The translations under genes were made by a program, and so were the position numbers. From [Mycobacterium] zoologicum (GTDB taxonomy: Bacteria; Actinomycetota; Actinomycetes; Mycobacteriales; Mycobacteriaceae), in assembly GCF_020172665.1 (NCBI RefSeq), contig NZ_CP083985.1, forward strand, positions 656,919-720,918: 64,000 nucleotides of DNA, given 5' to 3'. The notes below the pieces were generated by a model that was given only the letters and a program-made list of their open reading frames with translations, did no database searches and was not told the DNA's origin. This document shows, piece after piece, positions 18,773 to 28,415 of the stretch (positions within the stretch are counted from its first letter, which is position 1; each line of letters opens with the position of its first letter).

Positions 18773-19981
18773 CTAGGACGGATTCGTCCGTATATCTGTG
18801 TCGGCGAGGGTCAGGAAGCCGCTGATGATCAGACTGCGGGTCAGCTCGATCTGCTGCGGGGCGGTCAGGCCGGGTAGGTCGCCGACCCGGAACGACTCGG
18901 TGCTGCCCGACAGGAAACGCATCGCGGCTTCGTGATCGGGGCGTGCGCTGACCACCAACTGGGCGAACTGCAGACCGACACCGTCGGCCGTCGCGGCCAC
19001 CCGCGAGTACAGCGGCTGCTGCTTGCACACCAGCGTGTCGGCGCCGATCCCTACGGTGTCGCAGACCTGCCCGACGATCGGGCCGCGGCCCCGTCGTACC
19101 AGGAAGTCCTGCATGGCGTCGAGGCCCTCGGCGAGCGAATCGGGATCCGCGATGGCGGCCAGGCCGTCGTGGATCAACGCGCCGAGGCTTTCCCGCACCG
19201 CCGGGTCGTCGAGATGTCTTGCGGGAAGCCGGGTGTGCACGACATCGTCGCGCAGGCTCAGCATGTGCAGGCTGTGGGTCAGCAGGGTCAGCACCGTCGG
19301 CACGTGGATCCCGACGGTCAGGTGCATCGACGTCTGCTCGGTGGTCTTGGCCGAGTGCACCCGGCCCCGGGGCAGGTAGAGCGTGTCGCCGGCGGCCAGG
19401 TGCAGGCTGGTCGGTTCGGGCAGGCCGGCCGGGTCCACGTCGTGCATCTGCTGCATCAGATGCGCCGGTACTTCGTCGCCGTAGAGGTACCAGGTCTTGG
19501 CGCCGTGGGTCTGCAGCACCAGCACGTCGTGGTGGTCGTAGTGCGGCAGGAATCCCGTCGACCCGGGCGGGGTGATGTAGGCGTTGACGTGGGTCGGGAA
19601 GTTCAGTTCGACTTCGATGCCCTGGGTCAGCGTCGAGTAGGAGCGCAGGTACTTCTCGATGTTGTTGCAGATGATCGTGTAGCCGTTGTCCAGTTCGGCG
19701 CGGACTCGGGCCAGGTCCACTGTGCCGTCGGCCAGGGTGTACTGCTCGGGCGGCAGGTGGTCGGGCCCGCGCACCAGCTTCACCGCAGACGGGTCGACGC
19801 GCAGCGCCGCCAGGATCTGCTCGGCCGCGTCCGGTCCGGCCAGCCGGTCGAAGTAGTCGCCGCGGTCCCGGGCGATGTGATGCGGCGCGGTGCCCCACAG
19901 CCGGTCGAGGAAGGTCGGCACCGTCACCGGGGCCAGCAGCCAGGCGAGCGAGGACGCGGGGGTGTCGCTGCTGGCCGGCAT
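18773..19981 (-). CDS. JmjC-domain 2-oxoglutarate oxygenase (ribosomal-oxygenase-like)
   Basis: A 402-residue cupin/JmjC protein. The Fe(II) triad is visible as H147-Y-D149 and His209 (LPRGRVHS). The tract from [11 protein letters not shown] to KTWYLYGD is typical of the NO66/MINA53/YcfD ribosomal oxygenases, which hydroxylate His or Arg in ribosomal proteins. A helical dimerisation region and a winged-helix-like C-terminus follow. The start at 19981 (MPASSD) is inferred; the frame is open to 20101. The substrate is not shown by the sequence, and it could instead modify a secreted neighbour. Confidence 0.85.
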   Translation of the reverse strand: MPASSDTPASSLAWLLAPVTVPTFLDRLWGTAPHHIARDRGDYFDRLAGPDAAEQILAALRVDPSAVKLVRGPDHLPPEQYTLADGTVDLARVRAELDNGYTIICNNIEKYLRSYSTLTQGIEVELNFPTHVNAYITPPGSTGFLPHYDHHDVLVLQTHGAKTWYLYGDEVPAHLMQQMHDVDPAGLPEPTSLHLAAGDTLYLPRGRVHSAKTTEQTSMHLTVGIHVPTVLTLLTHSLHMLSLRDDVVHTRLPARHLDDPAVRESLGALIHDGLAAIADPDSLAEGLDAMQDFLVRRGRGPIVGQVCDTVGIGADTLVCKQQPLYSRVAATADGVGLQFAQLVVSARPDHEAAMRFLSGSTESFRVGDLPGLTAPQQIELTRSLIISGFLTLADTDIRTNPS

Positions 19982-20111
19982 CGGCACAAAATACACCCGG
20001 CCCGGGCGCCCGGAATTGTTGCCATGTGCGGGTGTTATCGGTCCTGAAACCCGCAGATGATAAGTGACTGCGCCTAAACGCCCGTAGTTGTGGATCGGCA
20101 TTCAACTGGTT

Positions 20112-20117
20112 TAGGTT
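20112..20117 (+). promoter_or_regulatory. -10 hexamer TAGGTT, probable leaderless promoter
   Basis: TAGGTT ends 6 nt before ATG 20124, so the transcript should begin at the start codon. No Shine-Dalgarno is seen. Confidence 0.45.
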
Positions 20118-20123
20118 CGGTGA

Positions 20124-21656
20124 ATGTCTGGTCGCCGCGCTGTGAAACCGGTCCAACTCACTTCCGTCGGGGCGTTCCTGGCGCTCGGGTTGAGCCCGTT
20201 GTCCGCCGCGCCGGCGCAGGCCGACTTCGACGACATGTTCTCGCTCGACCAGTTCTTCGACGCCGCGACGCCGGCCGGACCCGGCTCGGCCGACGGCGAC
20301 GCCCTGGACCTGTCGCAGGTGGGCACCGACATCTACACCTGGACGTCGGTGGCCGAGGTGGTCTTCGCCGGGCTGGTCCAGAATCAGCTCTACGCCACCC
20401 TGCACGACCTGGGCAACCTGTGGATGATGGGACCGGGTGTCCTCATCGACCCGATCATCAACCCGCTCTTCGCCTTTGATGGATCGTGCGGGCTGATCTG
20501 TGACGGCATCGACGGCACCGTGGATCACCCCGACGGCGGCGATGGCGGCTGGTTGTTCGGTGACGGCGGCAACGGCTACGGCTCGGGTGTCGACGAGAAC
20601 ATCGCGGCGGGCGTGACCGGCGGCCACGGCGGCGACGCCAAGATGATCGGCAACGGCGGCTGGGGCGGCGACGGCGGATCCAGCGGCGACGGCGGTGACG
20701 GCGGGACCGGCGGCTGGCTGCTGGGCAACGGCGGCGAGGGCGGCTGGGGCGGCGACGGCCTGGACAGCATCTCCGGCGTCGCGGGCGACGGCGGCAACGG
20801 TGGGCTGGGCGGCGACGCCATCTCGCTGTTCGGTGCGGGCGGTCGCGGCGGTGACGGTGGCGACGGCGGCTGGGGCAACGCCGGCGGTGACGGCGGCAAC
20901 GGTGGCAACGCCGGCGACGGCGGTCACGCGGTGGCCGGCTTCGGCGGCCCGGGCGGTTCGGCGGGCTACGGCGGCAACGGCGGTGACGGCACCGCCGAGC
21001 ACCCGGACGGCGGCAACGGCGGGGATGCCGGTGCGGCCGGCAACGCCGGCGACCTGGTGTTCATGGGCAACGCCGGGCCCGGCGGGTTCAGCGCCCCGGG
21101 CGGTAACGGCGGCAACGCCTTCGCCGGTTCGGATGGCAACGGCGGCAACGGCGGCCGCGGCGGCGACGGCGGGTCGGGCGGCTATGGGGGCGTCCCCAGC
21201 CACGGCCGGGCGGCCGGCGCCGGCGGCAACGGTGGGGCGGCGGGGTCGTGGGCCGGCACCGCCGGCAACGGTGGTGACGGCGGGAACGGCAAGGACGGCA
21301 TGGTCGGGCACCCGGACAGCGGCGAGAGCGGTGGCGGCGGCAAGGGCGGCACCGGTGGTGCCGGTGGTGCCGGTACGGCAGCCCATCCCGACGGCGGCGT
21401 CGGGGGCGCCGGGGGCAACGGCGGTGACGCCGGGGACGGCGCCGCGGCAGCGGCCGGTGGTGCCGGCGGTTCCGGCGGTGCCGGTGGTGCGGCGGCCGCG
21501 GGCGGATCGACCGGCCCCGGCGGCGGGGGTGGCAATGGCGGTGACGGCGGTGACGGTGCCGAGGCCGGCAAGGCGGGTGCGGCCGGAGCCGGCGGCGCGG
21601 GCACGCCGACCGGAACGCCGGGCAAGGCCGGCACGGCCGGCACGGAGACGCGCTAG
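20124..21656 (+). CDS. Secreted PGRS-type glycine-rich protein without PE domain (second copy)
   Basis: A 510-residue paralogue of the 15.7-kb gene. The signal peptide ends AQA-DF, the N-terminal module carries the same GSCGLIC cysteine pair, and a long Gly-Gly-X/Asn-Gly-Gly repeat region reaches the C-terminus. The two copies flank the PPE-PPW and JmjC genes, which suggests local duplication. Its TAG at 21654-21656 overlaps the stop of the convergent DUF385 gene. Surface or cell-wall location is inferred from the signal peptide. Confidence 0.87.
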   Translation: MSGRRAVKPVQLTSVGAFLALGLSPLSAAPAQADFDDMFSLDQFFDAATPAGPGSADGDALDLSQVGTDIYTWTSVAEVVFAGLVQNQLYATLHDLGNLWMMGPGVLIDPIINPLFAFDGSCGLICDGIDGTVDHPDGGDGGWLFGDGGNGYGSGVDENIAAGVTGGHGGDAKMIGNGGWGGDGGSSGDGGDGGTGGWLLGNGGEGGWGGDGLDSISGVAGDGGNGGLGGDAISLFGAGGRGGDGGDGGWGNAGGDGGNGGNAGDGGHAVAGFGGPGGSAGYGGNGGDGTAEHPDGGNGGDAGAAGNAGDLVFMGNAGPGGFSAPGGNGGNAFAGSDGNGGNGGRGGDGGSGGYGGVPSHGRAAGAGGNGGAAGSWAGTAGNGGDGGNGKDGMVGHPDSGESGGGGKGGTGGAGGAGTAAHPDGGVGGAGGNGGDAGDGAAAAAGGAGGSGGAGGAAAAGGSTGPGGGGGNGGDGGDGAEAGKAGAAGAGGAGTPTGTPGKAGTAGTETR

Positions 21657-22045
21657 GTAGCTCGGCCGGCGCGGTCCAGCAGCAGGGTGTGCGCCACGCC
21701 GGCATGCCCGAGCAGCCGGTCCCAGGGCGCCCGCAGCAGCCCGACGGCCTCGCCGGTCGGCACCACCCGCGGGCTGGTGACATCGAATGTCTTGCCGCCC
21801 ACCTTGACCCGGCCTCCGCCGGCCGACAGCACGTTGCGCACCCAGTCCCGGTCAGTGCCGTAGGGCAGCAGCACGGCCACGCCGTCGGCGGTGTGGAACA
21901 CCGAGACCGGGGTGCGGTAGAGCTTCCCGGAGCGCCGGCCGGTGTGCTCGACTATCGACCACAGCGGCACCCACCCGGAGACCGGCCGAAACAGCGGATT
22001 GGTCACCACCCGGTTGAACCGGGCGCGGCGGTCGGAAAACTGCAT
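21653..22045 (-). CDS. DUF385 / F420-type nitroreductase family protein
   Basis: A 130-residue split-barrel protein with [14 protein letters not shown] and [10 protein letters not shown] motifs of the deazaflavin-dependent nitroreductase family (Ddn-like). Members use F420 or other cofactors for quinone/lipid reduction; the substrate is unknown here. It lies 3 bp after a paralogue of identical length, so the two form an operon from tandem duplication. Confidence 0.88.
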   Translation of the reverse strand: MQFSDRRARFNRVVTNPLFRPVSGWVPLWSIVEHTGRRSGKLYRTPVSVFHTADGVAVLLPYGTDRDWVRNVLSAGGGRVKVGGKTFDVTSPRVVPTGEAVGLLRAPWDRLLGHAGVAHTLLLDRAGRAT

Positions 22046-22048
22046 CGC

Positions 22049-22441
22049 TCAGCTCGCCCGGCGCAGCAGGACCGCCTGCTCGAACGGCAGCCGCCCGAAC
22101 GCGCGGCGGGCCGCACCGGTCACGTGCGCCGCGGCCTCGTCTCTGCTCACCACCCGCGGGTCGGTGACGGTGAAGGTCTTGCCGTGCCGGCGCATGGTGG
22201 CGCGGCCGGTGGCGGTGATGTTCTTCAGCCAGTCCCGGTCCGGGCCGTAGGTGAGCAGGATCGCCACGCCGTCGTCCGTGCTGAACACGCTCAGCGGCGT
22301 GCGATACGCCTTGCCGGAGCGCCGGCCGACGTGTTCGAGGATGCCGAAGGACGGTGCCCAGCCCGCCCAGAGCCGTTGGATCGGGTTGGTGACGTGCCGG
22401 TTGAAGCGGGCCAGCCGTTGCGGTAGTTGCATGCCTGCCAT
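22049..22441 (-). CDS. DUF385 / F420-type nitroreductase family protein (paralogue)
   Basis: A 130-residue paralogue of the downstream gene, with [15 protein letters not shown] and [10 protein letters not shown] motifs in matching positions. It is the first gene of the pair. The internal Met of MQLPQR (22432) is an alternative start. It is divergent from hemL across 88 bp containing a small inverted repeat (22481-22495). Confidence 0.88.
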   Translation of the reverse strand: MAGMQLPQRLARFNRHVTNPIQRLWAGWAPSFGILEHVGRRSGKAYRTPLSVFSTDDGVAILLTYGPDRDWLKNITATGRATMRRHGKTFTVTDPRVVSRDEAAAHVTGAARRAFGRLPFEQAVLLRRAS

Positions 22442-22480
22442 CCAACTCTCCAGACGTAGGTCACCTCAACCCCTCAAACA

Positions 22481-22495
22481 ACTACACCCTGTAGT
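22481..22495. promoter_or_regulatory. Inverted repeat ACTACA-CCC-TGTAGT, candidate operator
   Basis: A perfect 6-bp dyad with a 3-bp spacer in the divergent hemL/DUF385 promoter region. The TACA-n-TGTA core resembles BlaI/CopY-type operators, but the regulator is unknown. Confidence 0.35.
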
Positions 22496-22529
22496 CGGCT
22501 GTATCGCGCGAGCTGGGACACTGAACGCT

Positions 22530-23843
22530 ATGCCCAGCTCCGTGCCCGCCTCGGCGAAACTCTTCGACGACGCCTGCGCGGTGATACCCGGCGGGGTCAA
22601 CTCGCCGGCCCGCGCGTTCGCCTCGGTGGGCGGCACGCCCCGCTTCATCACCAGTGCCCAGGGCTGCTGGCTTACCGACGCCGACGGCCACCGGTACGTG
22701 GACCTGGTCTGCTCGTGGGGCCCGATGATCCTCGGCCACGCCCACCCGGCGGTGGTCGCCGCCGTCCGCGAGGCGGTCGTCGACGGGCTGTCGTTCGGGG
22801 CGCCGACGAGCACCGAGACCGACCTGGCGGTCGAGATCATCGACCGGGTGCCCGCGGTGGACAAGGTCCGGCTGGTCAACTCCGGCACCGAGGCCACCAT
22901 GAGTGCGCTGCGGCTGGCCCGCGGCTTCACCGGCCGGGCCAAGGTGGTCAAGTTCTCCGGCTGCTACCACGGTCACGTCGACGCGCTGCTCGCCGACGCC
23001 GGCTCCGGGGTGGCGACCCTGGCGCTGCCGTCCTCGCCGGGGGTCACCGGCGCCACCGCCGCGGACACGATCGTGTTGCCCTACAACGACATCGCTGCGG
23101 TACGCGCGGCCTTCGCCGAATCCGGCGACCAGATCGCGGCCGTCATCACCGAGGCCAGCCCCGGCAACATGGGTGTGGTTCCGCCGGCGGCGGGCTTCAA
23201 CGCCGAACTGCGGGCGATCACGAGCGCACACGGGGCGCTGCTGATCATCGACGAGGTGATGACCGGCTTCCGGGTCAGCGCAAGCGGTTGGTACGGCATC
23301 GATCCCGTCGATGCCGACCTGTTCACCTTCGGCAAGGTGATGAGCGGCGGGCTGCCCGCGGCGGCGTTCGGCGGCCGCGCCGAGGTGATGGACCGGCTCG
23401 CGCCGCTGGGGCCGGTGTATCAGGCCGGCACACTGTCGGGCAATCCGGTGGCCACCGCCGCCGGGCTGGCCACGCTGCGCGCCGCCGACTCCGGGGTCTA
23501 CGCCGCCCTGGACGCCAACGCTGACCGGCTGACCGCATGGGTGTCCGAGGCGCTTTCCGAAGCCGGAGTGGCCCACCAGATTCCGCGAGCCGGCAGCATG
23601 TTCAGCGTCTTCTTCACCGACCAGCCCGTCACCGACTTCGCCGCCGCTCGCGCCAGTGACACCTGGCGTTTCCCGCCGTTCTTCCACGCGCTGCTCGACG
23701 CCGGCGTCTACCTGCCGTGCAGCCCGTTCGAAGCCTGGTTCGTCTCGGCGGCACTGACCGACGAAGCCTTCGAGCGTATTGCCGATGCCCTGCCCAGGGC
23801 GGCTCGAGCGGCCCGCGACGCAACCGAGGAGTCGAAACCCTGA
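22530..23843 (+). CDS. hemL: Glutamate-1-semialdehyde 2,1-aminomutase
   Basis: PLP enzyme converting the HemA product to 5-aminolevulinate. A 437-residue class-III aminotransferase fold; PLP lysine is Lys269 in [22 protein letters not shown] and [10 protein letters not shown] are family signatures. The start ATG has no clear Shine-Dalgarno; a GACACT hexamer ends 7 nt upstream, so a leaderless start is possible. The stop overlaps the next start (TGATG). It begins the cytochrome c maturation cluster. Confidence 0.96.
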   Translation: MPSSVPASAKLFDDACAVIPGGVNSPARAFASVGGTPRFITSAQGCWLTDADGHRYVDLVCSWGPMILGHAHPAVVAAVREAVVDGLSFGAPTSTETDLAVEIIDRVPAVDKVRLVNSGTEATMSALRLARGFTGRAKVVKFSGCYHGHVDALLADAGSGVATLALPSSPGVTGATAADTIVLPYNDIAAVRAAFAESGDQIAAVITEASPGNMGVVPPAAGFNAELRAITSAHGALLIIDEVMTGFRVSASGWYGIDPVDADLFTFGKVMSGGLPAAAFGGRAEVMDRLAPLGPVYQAGTLSGNPVATAAGLATLRAADSGVYAALDANADRLTAWVSEALSEAGVAHQIPRAGSMFSVFFTDQPVTDFAAARASDTWRFPPFFHALLDAGVYLPCSPFEAWFVSAALTDEAFERIADALPRAARAARDATEESKP

Positions 23844-24451
23844 TGGCCGAAACCACCCGCGTGCACCTGGTCCGCCACGGTGAGGTCTACAACCCCGACG
23901 GCATCCTCTACGGCCGCATCCCGGGCTTCCGGCTCTCCGAGACCGGTCGCGGGCAGGCCATCGCCGCCGCGGAGATGCTGGCCGACCGTGACATCGTCGC
24001 GGTGATCGCCTCGCCGCTGCAGCGCGCGCAGGAGACCGCGGCGCCCATCGCCGCGCGCCACGACCTGCCGGTCGACGTCGATGACAATCTAATCGAATCG
24101 ACCAATATTTTTGAGGGCAAACGAGTTTCGCCCGGTGACGGGGTCTGGCGCAGCCCGCGGTTATGGTGGCATCTGCGTAACCCGATTCGCCCGTCCTGGG
24201 GTGAGCCCTACGACCAGATCGCTGCCCGGATGGTCACCGCGGTCGACAAGGCCCGCGCCCGCGCCGCCGGCCACGAGGTGGTGTGCGTCAGTCACCAGCT
24301 GCCGGTGTGGACGGTGCGGCAGTACCTCAGCGGCGAGAAGCTCTGGCACGACCCGCGTCGCCGCCAGTGCGACGTCGGCTCGGTCACCACCCTGGTCTAC
24401 GACGGTGACCAGCTGGCCGACGTCGAATACCGCGTCCCGGCCGGCGGCTGA
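23843..24451 (+). CDS. Histidine phosphatase (phosphoglycerate-mutase family)
   Basis: A 202-residue protein with the catalytic LVRHGEVYNPDG motif at the N-terminus and a second His in VSHQLP. It corresponds to Rv0525. The reaction is unknown; the position between hemL and the cytochrome c assembly genes is conserved, and start/stop overlap with hemL implies coupled translation. A Trp/Arg-rich insert (WRSPRLWWHLRNPIRPSWG) lies mid-protein. Confidence 0.9.
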   Translation: MAETTRVHLVRHGEVYNPDGILYGRIPGFRLSETGRGQAIAAAEMLADRDIVAVIASPLQRAQETAAPIAARHDLPVDVDDNLIESTNIFEGKRVSPGDGVWRSPRLWWHLRNPIRPSWGEPYDQIAARMVTAVDKARARAAGHEVVCVSHQLPVWTVRQYLSGEKLWHDPRRRQCDVGSVTTLVYDGDQLADVEYRVPAGG

Positions 24452-24453
24452 AC

Positions 24454-25038
24454 ATGCGGGCGGTGCTGATCGTCCTGGCGGCCGCCCTGATCGGCGGCTG
24501 CTCGGTCGGCGACGACGCGGTAACCCAGGGTGGCACCTTCGAGTTCGTCTCGCCCGGCGGCAAGACCGACATCACCTATGACCCGCCGGCCGAGCGTGGC
24601 CGGCCCGGCCCGATCTCCGGGCCCGACCTGATGGACCCGTCGCGCACCATCGGCGTCGATGACTTCGCCGGCAAGGTCGTCGTACTCAACGTGTGGGGGC
24701 AGTGGTGCGGGCCGTGCCGCAGCGAAATCACGGAACTGCAAAAGGTTTACGACGACACCAAGGCCGAGGGTGTGGCATTTCTGGGCATCGACGTGCGCGA
24801 CCCCGAACCGCAGGCGTCCCGGGACTTCGTCAAAGACCGGCGCATCAGCTACCCGTCGATCTACGACCCGGCGATGCGCACCATGATCGCGTTCGGCGGC
24901 CGCTACCCGTCGTCGGTGATCCCGGCGACCATGGTGCTCGACCGGCAGCACCGGGTGGCGGCGGTGTTCCTGCGGGAGGTGCTCGCCGGGGACCTGCAGC
25001 CCGTCGTGCAGCGACTGGCGGCCGAGGAGGGGCCATGA
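24454..25038 (+). CDS. TlpA/ResA-like thioredoxin lipoprotein
   Basis: A 194-residue exported thiol-disulfide protein corresponding to Rv0526. Its lipobox is LIGGC (Cys16) and its thioredoxin active site is WCGPC in NVWGQWCGPCR. It probably reduces apocytochrome c cysteines, receiving electrons from the CcdA encoded immediately downstream; the two genes overlap by ATGA. Confidence 0.93.
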   Translation: MRAVLIVLAAALIGGCSVGDDAVTQGGTFEFVSPGGKTDITYDPPAERGRPGPISGPDLMDPSRTIGVDDFAGKVVVLNVWGQWCGPCRSEITELQKVYDDTKAEGVAFLGIDVRDPEPQASRDFVKDRRISYPSIYDPAMRTMIAFGGRYPSSVIPATMVLDRQHRVAAVFLREVLAGDLQPVVQRLAAEEGP

Positions 25039-25802
25039 GCGGCCTGACCGCCACCGCCGCCACCGGCCCGCTGCTGCTGGCCGTTGCGGTCTCGGCGCTG
25101 GCCGGGATGGTGTCGTTCGCCTCGCCGTGCGTGGTTCCCCTGGTGCCGGGCTACCTGTCGTATCTGGCGGCCGTGGTGGGTGTCGAGGAGCGTGCCGAGC
25201 GACCCGCCTCCGGTGCCCGGTGGCGGGTGGCGTTCTCGGCGCTGCTGTTCGTGGCCGGGTTCACCGCGGTGTTCCTGCTCGGCTCGATCGCGGTGCTCGG
25301 CATGACCACCACCTTGATCACCAATCAGGTTCTGCTGCAGCGGGTCGGCGGTGCGATCACCATCGTGATGGGACTGGTTTTCGTGGGATTCGTTCCGGTG
25401 ATGCAACGTTCGCTGCGGTTCACTCCGCAGCAGCTGTCGAGCGTGCTGGGCGCCCCGTTGCTGGGTGCGGTGTTCGCGCTGGGCTGGACTCCGTGCCTGG
25501 GGCCCACCCTGACCGGGGTGATCGCCGTCGCCTCGGCCACCGACGGTTCGAGCGTGGCCCGCGGTGTGCTGCTGGTGATCGCCTACTGTCTGGGTCTGGG
25601 CGTCCCGTTCGTGGCGCTGGCCTTCGGGTCGGCCAGTGCGGTGGCTGGGCTCGGCTGGCTGCGCCGCCACACCCGGACCATTCAGATCCTGGGCGGGGTG
25701 CTGCTGATTGCCGTCGGTCTTGCGCTGGTGACCGGCGTGTGGGGCCACTTCGTGGCCGCCGTGCGCGACACCCTGGTCTCCGATGTCAGGCTGCCGATCT
25801 GA
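25035..25802 (+). CDS. ccdA: CcdA/DsbD-type thiol-disulfide transporter
   Basis: A 255-residue six-helix membrane protein. The two redox cysteines lie in ASPCVVPLVPGY and GWTPCLGPT. It moves reducing equivalents across the membrane for cytochrome c maturation (system II). It overlaps the preceding TlpA-like gene (ATGA) and the following resB (TGATG). Confidence 0.94.
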   Translation: MSGLTATAATGPLLLAVAVSALAGMVSFASPCVVPLVPGYLSYLAAVVGVEERAERPASGARWRVAFSALLFVAGFTAVFLLGSIAVLGMTTTLITNQVLLQRVGGAITIVMGLVFVGFVPVMQRSLRFTPQQLSSVLGAPLLGAVFALGWTPCLGPTLTGVIAVASATDGSSVARGVLLVIAYCLGLGVPFVALAFGSASAVAGLGWLRRHTRTIQILGGVLLIAVGLALVTGVWGHFVAAVRDTLVSDVRLPI

Positions 25803-27352
25803 TGCTGATCGCGAAGATCCGTAACGCCTGGCGGGCGCTGACGTCGATGGGCACCGCGCTGGTTCTGCTGGTGCTGCTCGCTCTGGCCGCCATCCCCGGT
25901 GCCCTGCTGCCGCAACGAAATCTCAACGCCGCCAAGGTCGAGGAGTACCAGGCACTGCACCCGGTGCTCGGCCCGATATTGGAGCGGCTCCAGGGTTTTG
26001 ACGTCTTCTCCAGCTTCTGGTTCACCGCCATCTACGTGCTGCTGTGCGTGTCACTGATCGGCTGTCTGACCCCGCGGACCGTCGAGCACCTGCGCAACCT
26101 GCGGGCCGTCCCGGTCGCCGCTCCCCGCAACCTGAGCCGGCTGCCCAAGCACGCCGAGGGCGAGTTGACTGGTGACGCAACGCAACTCGGAAACGAACTC
26201 AGCGACCGGCTACGCGGCTGGCGGCGGATCGTCCGCGCGCAGGGCGGCGTCGTCGAGGTGTCGGCGGAAAAGGGGTATCTGCGCGAATTCGGCAACCTGG
26301 TCTTCCATTTCGCGCTGTTGGGGCTGCTGGCGTCGGTCGCGGTCGGTCGGCTGTTCGGCTATGAGGGCAACGTGATGGTGATCGCCGACGGCGGGCCCGG
26401 ATTCTGCTCCGCCTCGCCGGCCGCCTTCGACTCGTTTCGCGCCGGAGCCACCGTGGACGGCACCCGGCTGCACCCGATGTGTATCCGGGTCAACGACTTC
26501 ACCGCGAACTACCTGGACTCCGGGCTGGCCACCTCCTTTGCCGCGCACATCGACTACCAGAGCGGCGAGGATCTGGCCGCCGACCACTGGCGCCCCTACC
26601 TGCTGGAGGTGAACCACCCGCTGCGGATCGAGGGCGTGCGCGCCTACCTGCAGGGCCACGGTTACGCGCCCACTTTCACGGTGATCTTCCCCGACGGCCA
26701 GACCCGCAGTCAGACAGTGCAGTTCCGCCCGGACAATCCGCTGACCCTGTTGTCCTCGGGTGCGGTGCGCATCGACCCGCCGGCCGGGGTCTATCCCGAC
26801 GCCGACGAGCGCCGCAAACACCAGATCGGTATCCAGGGATTGTTCGCCCCGACCGAGCAGCTCGACGACCAGCTGCTGTCCTCGTCGTTCCCGGCGCTGC
26901 ACGACCCGGCTGTGGCCATCGACGTCTACCGGGGTGACACCGGCCTGGACACCGGCCGGCCGCAGGGCCTGTTCACCCTGGATTCCCGGCTGATCCACCA
27001 GGGCCGGCTGGCCAAGGTGGCCCGGTCCAACCTCAAGCTCGGTGAGGAGATCCGCCTCGACGACGGAACCCGGGTGCGATTCGACGGGGCGGTGCCGTTC
27101 ATCAACGTCCAGGTCTCGCATGATCCGGCCGCCCTGTGGGTGCTGGTGTTTGCGATGACGATGATGGCGGGCCTGGTCGTGTCGCTGGCGGTGCGTCGTC
27201 GTCGGGTCTGGATCCGGATCACGCCTGCGGAGCCCGGGCAGTCCAGCGGTACGGTGAACGTCGAGCTGGGCGGGCTGGCCCGCACCGACAACTCCGGCTG
27301 GGGTGACGAGTTCGAACGGTTGACCAAGCGTCTGCTCGGCAAGGAGGCCTGA
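25802..27352 (+). CDS. resB: Cytochrome c biogenesis protein ResB (Ccs1)
   Basis: A 516-residue system II heme-lyase subunit. It has an N-terminal helix pair (TALVLLVLLALAAIPGALLPQR), a third helix at about 165-185, a large extracytoplasmic domain, and a final helix near 455. It acts with CcsA to deliver heme to apocytochrome c outside the membrane. It corresponds to Rv0528. The stop is one base before the next ATG, and AAGGAGG inside its 3' end serves ccsA. Confidence 0.93.
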   Translation: MLIAKIRNAWRALTSMGTALVLLVLLALAAIPGALLPQRNLNAAKVEEYQALHPVLGPILERLQGFDVFSSFWFTAIYVLLCVSLIGCLTPRTVEHLRNLRAVPVAAPRNLSRLPKHAEGELTGDATQLGNELSDRLRGWRRIVRAQGGVVEVSAEKGYLREFGNLVFHFALLGLLASVAVGRLFGYEGNVMVIADGGPGFCSASPAAFDSFRAGATVDGTRLHPMCIRVNDFTANYLDSGLATSFAAHIDYQSGEDLAADHWRPYLLEVNHPLRIEGVRAYLQGHGYAPTFTVIFPDGQTRSQTVQFRPDNPLTLLSSGAVRIDPPAGVYPDADERRKHQIGIQGLFAPTEQLDDQLLSSSFPALHDPAVAIDVYRGDTGLDTGRPQGLFTLDSRLIHQGRLAKVARSNLKLGEEIRLDDGTRVRFDGAVPFINVQVSHDPAALWVLVFAMTMMAGLVVSLAVRRRRVWIRITPAEPGQSSGTVNVELGGLARTDNSGWGDEFERLTKRLLGKEA

Positions 27353-28324
27353 ATGAATACGAGCCACATCGACATCGGCTTGGCCCGCTACTCCGACTGG
27401 GCGTTCACCTCGGCGCTGATCGTGCTGGTGATCGCCCTGCTGCTGCTGGCCGTCGAACTGGCCGCCGGCCGCGCGCCCGTCGAGTCCGAGCTGGTGGCGG
27501 CCGGCGGGGTGCGCGCCGACAGTGCGACGCCGGGGGTGGTGCTCCCCGCGCAACGACGCTCCCTGGGCGAGCGGGCCGGTCGCGCCGGTCTGGCCCTGGT
27601 CTACCTGGGCATCGCGCTGCTGCTGGCCTGCATCGTGTTCCGCGGCGCCGCCACCCTGCGCCCGCCGTGGGGCAACATGTACGAGTTCATCAACCTGACC
27701 TGCTTCTCCGGGATGGTGGCCGCCGCGCTGGCGCTGCGCCGGCCGCAGCACCGCAGCCTGTGGGTGTTCGTGCTGCTGCCGCTGCTGATCCTGCTGACGA
27801 TCTCGCAGCGCTGGCTGTATGCCACCGCGGCCCCGGTGATGCCCGCGTTGCAGTCCTACTGGCTGCCGATTCACGTCTCGGTGGTCAGCATCGGCTCCGG
27901 GGTGTTCCTGGTGGCCGGGGTGGCCAGCATCCTGTTTCTGCTGCGCTCCTCGCCGTTGAGCGACGCCGACGCCCCGGGCGCACTGGCGCGCATGGTCCGC
28001 CGGCTGCCCGACGCGCAGACCCTGGACCGGATCGCCTACCGGACGACGATCTTCGCGTTCCCGATCTTCGGCTTCGGCGTGATCTTCGGCGCGATCTGGG
28101 CGGAAGGGGCGTGGGGACGCTATTGGGGCTGGGACCCCAAGGAGACGGTCTCCTTCGTCGCCTGGATCATCTACGCCGCTTATCTGCACGCCAGATCGAC
28201 GGCCGGATGGCGCGACTACAAGGCCGCGTGGATCAACGTCGCGGGCTTCGTGGCGATGATCTTCAACCTGTTCTTCGTCAACCTGGTGACCGTGGGTCTG
28301 CACTCTTATGCCGGGGTCGGCTGA
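27353..28324 (+). CDS. ccsA: Cytochrome c biogenesis protein CcsA (heme export/ligation)
   Basis: A 323-residue polytopic protein with the heme-handling WWD-type motif (WGRYWGWDPKE) and conserved extracytoplasmic histidines in LPIHVSV and YLHARS. It forms the cytochrome c synthase with ResB. A strong Shine-Dalgarno, AAGGAGG, lies 6 nt before ATG. Last gene of the ccs operon. Confidence 0.95.
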   Translation: MNTSHIDIGLARYSDWAFTSALIVLVIALLLLAVELAAGRAPVESELVAAGGVRADSATPGVVLPAQRRSLGERAGRAGLALVYLGIALLLACIVFRGAATLRPPWGNMYEFINLTCFSGMVAAALALRRPQHRSLWVFVLLPLLILLTISQRWLYATAAPVMPALQSYWLPIHVSVVSIGSGVFLVAGVASILFLLRSSPLSDADAPGALARMVRRLPDAQTLDRIAYRTTIFAFPIFGFGVIFGAIWAEGAWGRYWGWDPKETVSFVAWIIYAAYLHARSTAGWRDYKAAWINVAGFVAMIFNLFFVNLVTVGLHSYAGVG

Positions 28325-28415
28325 TGGGAGTTGTCAGCTGGCCTTAGGGCTGCTGCGCTACCCTGCGGACACAGGCCAATCGGCTGACGTAACCACTGTG
28401 ACGGGAGAGATTCCA

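Noticed and set aside
18684..21386. Very long open frame upstream of the PPE-PPW start on the reverse strand
   Set aside because: It runs antisense through a PGRS gene and in another frame through the JmjC gene. The composition is Ala/Val/Thr nonsense; PGRS DNA rarely has stops on either strand.
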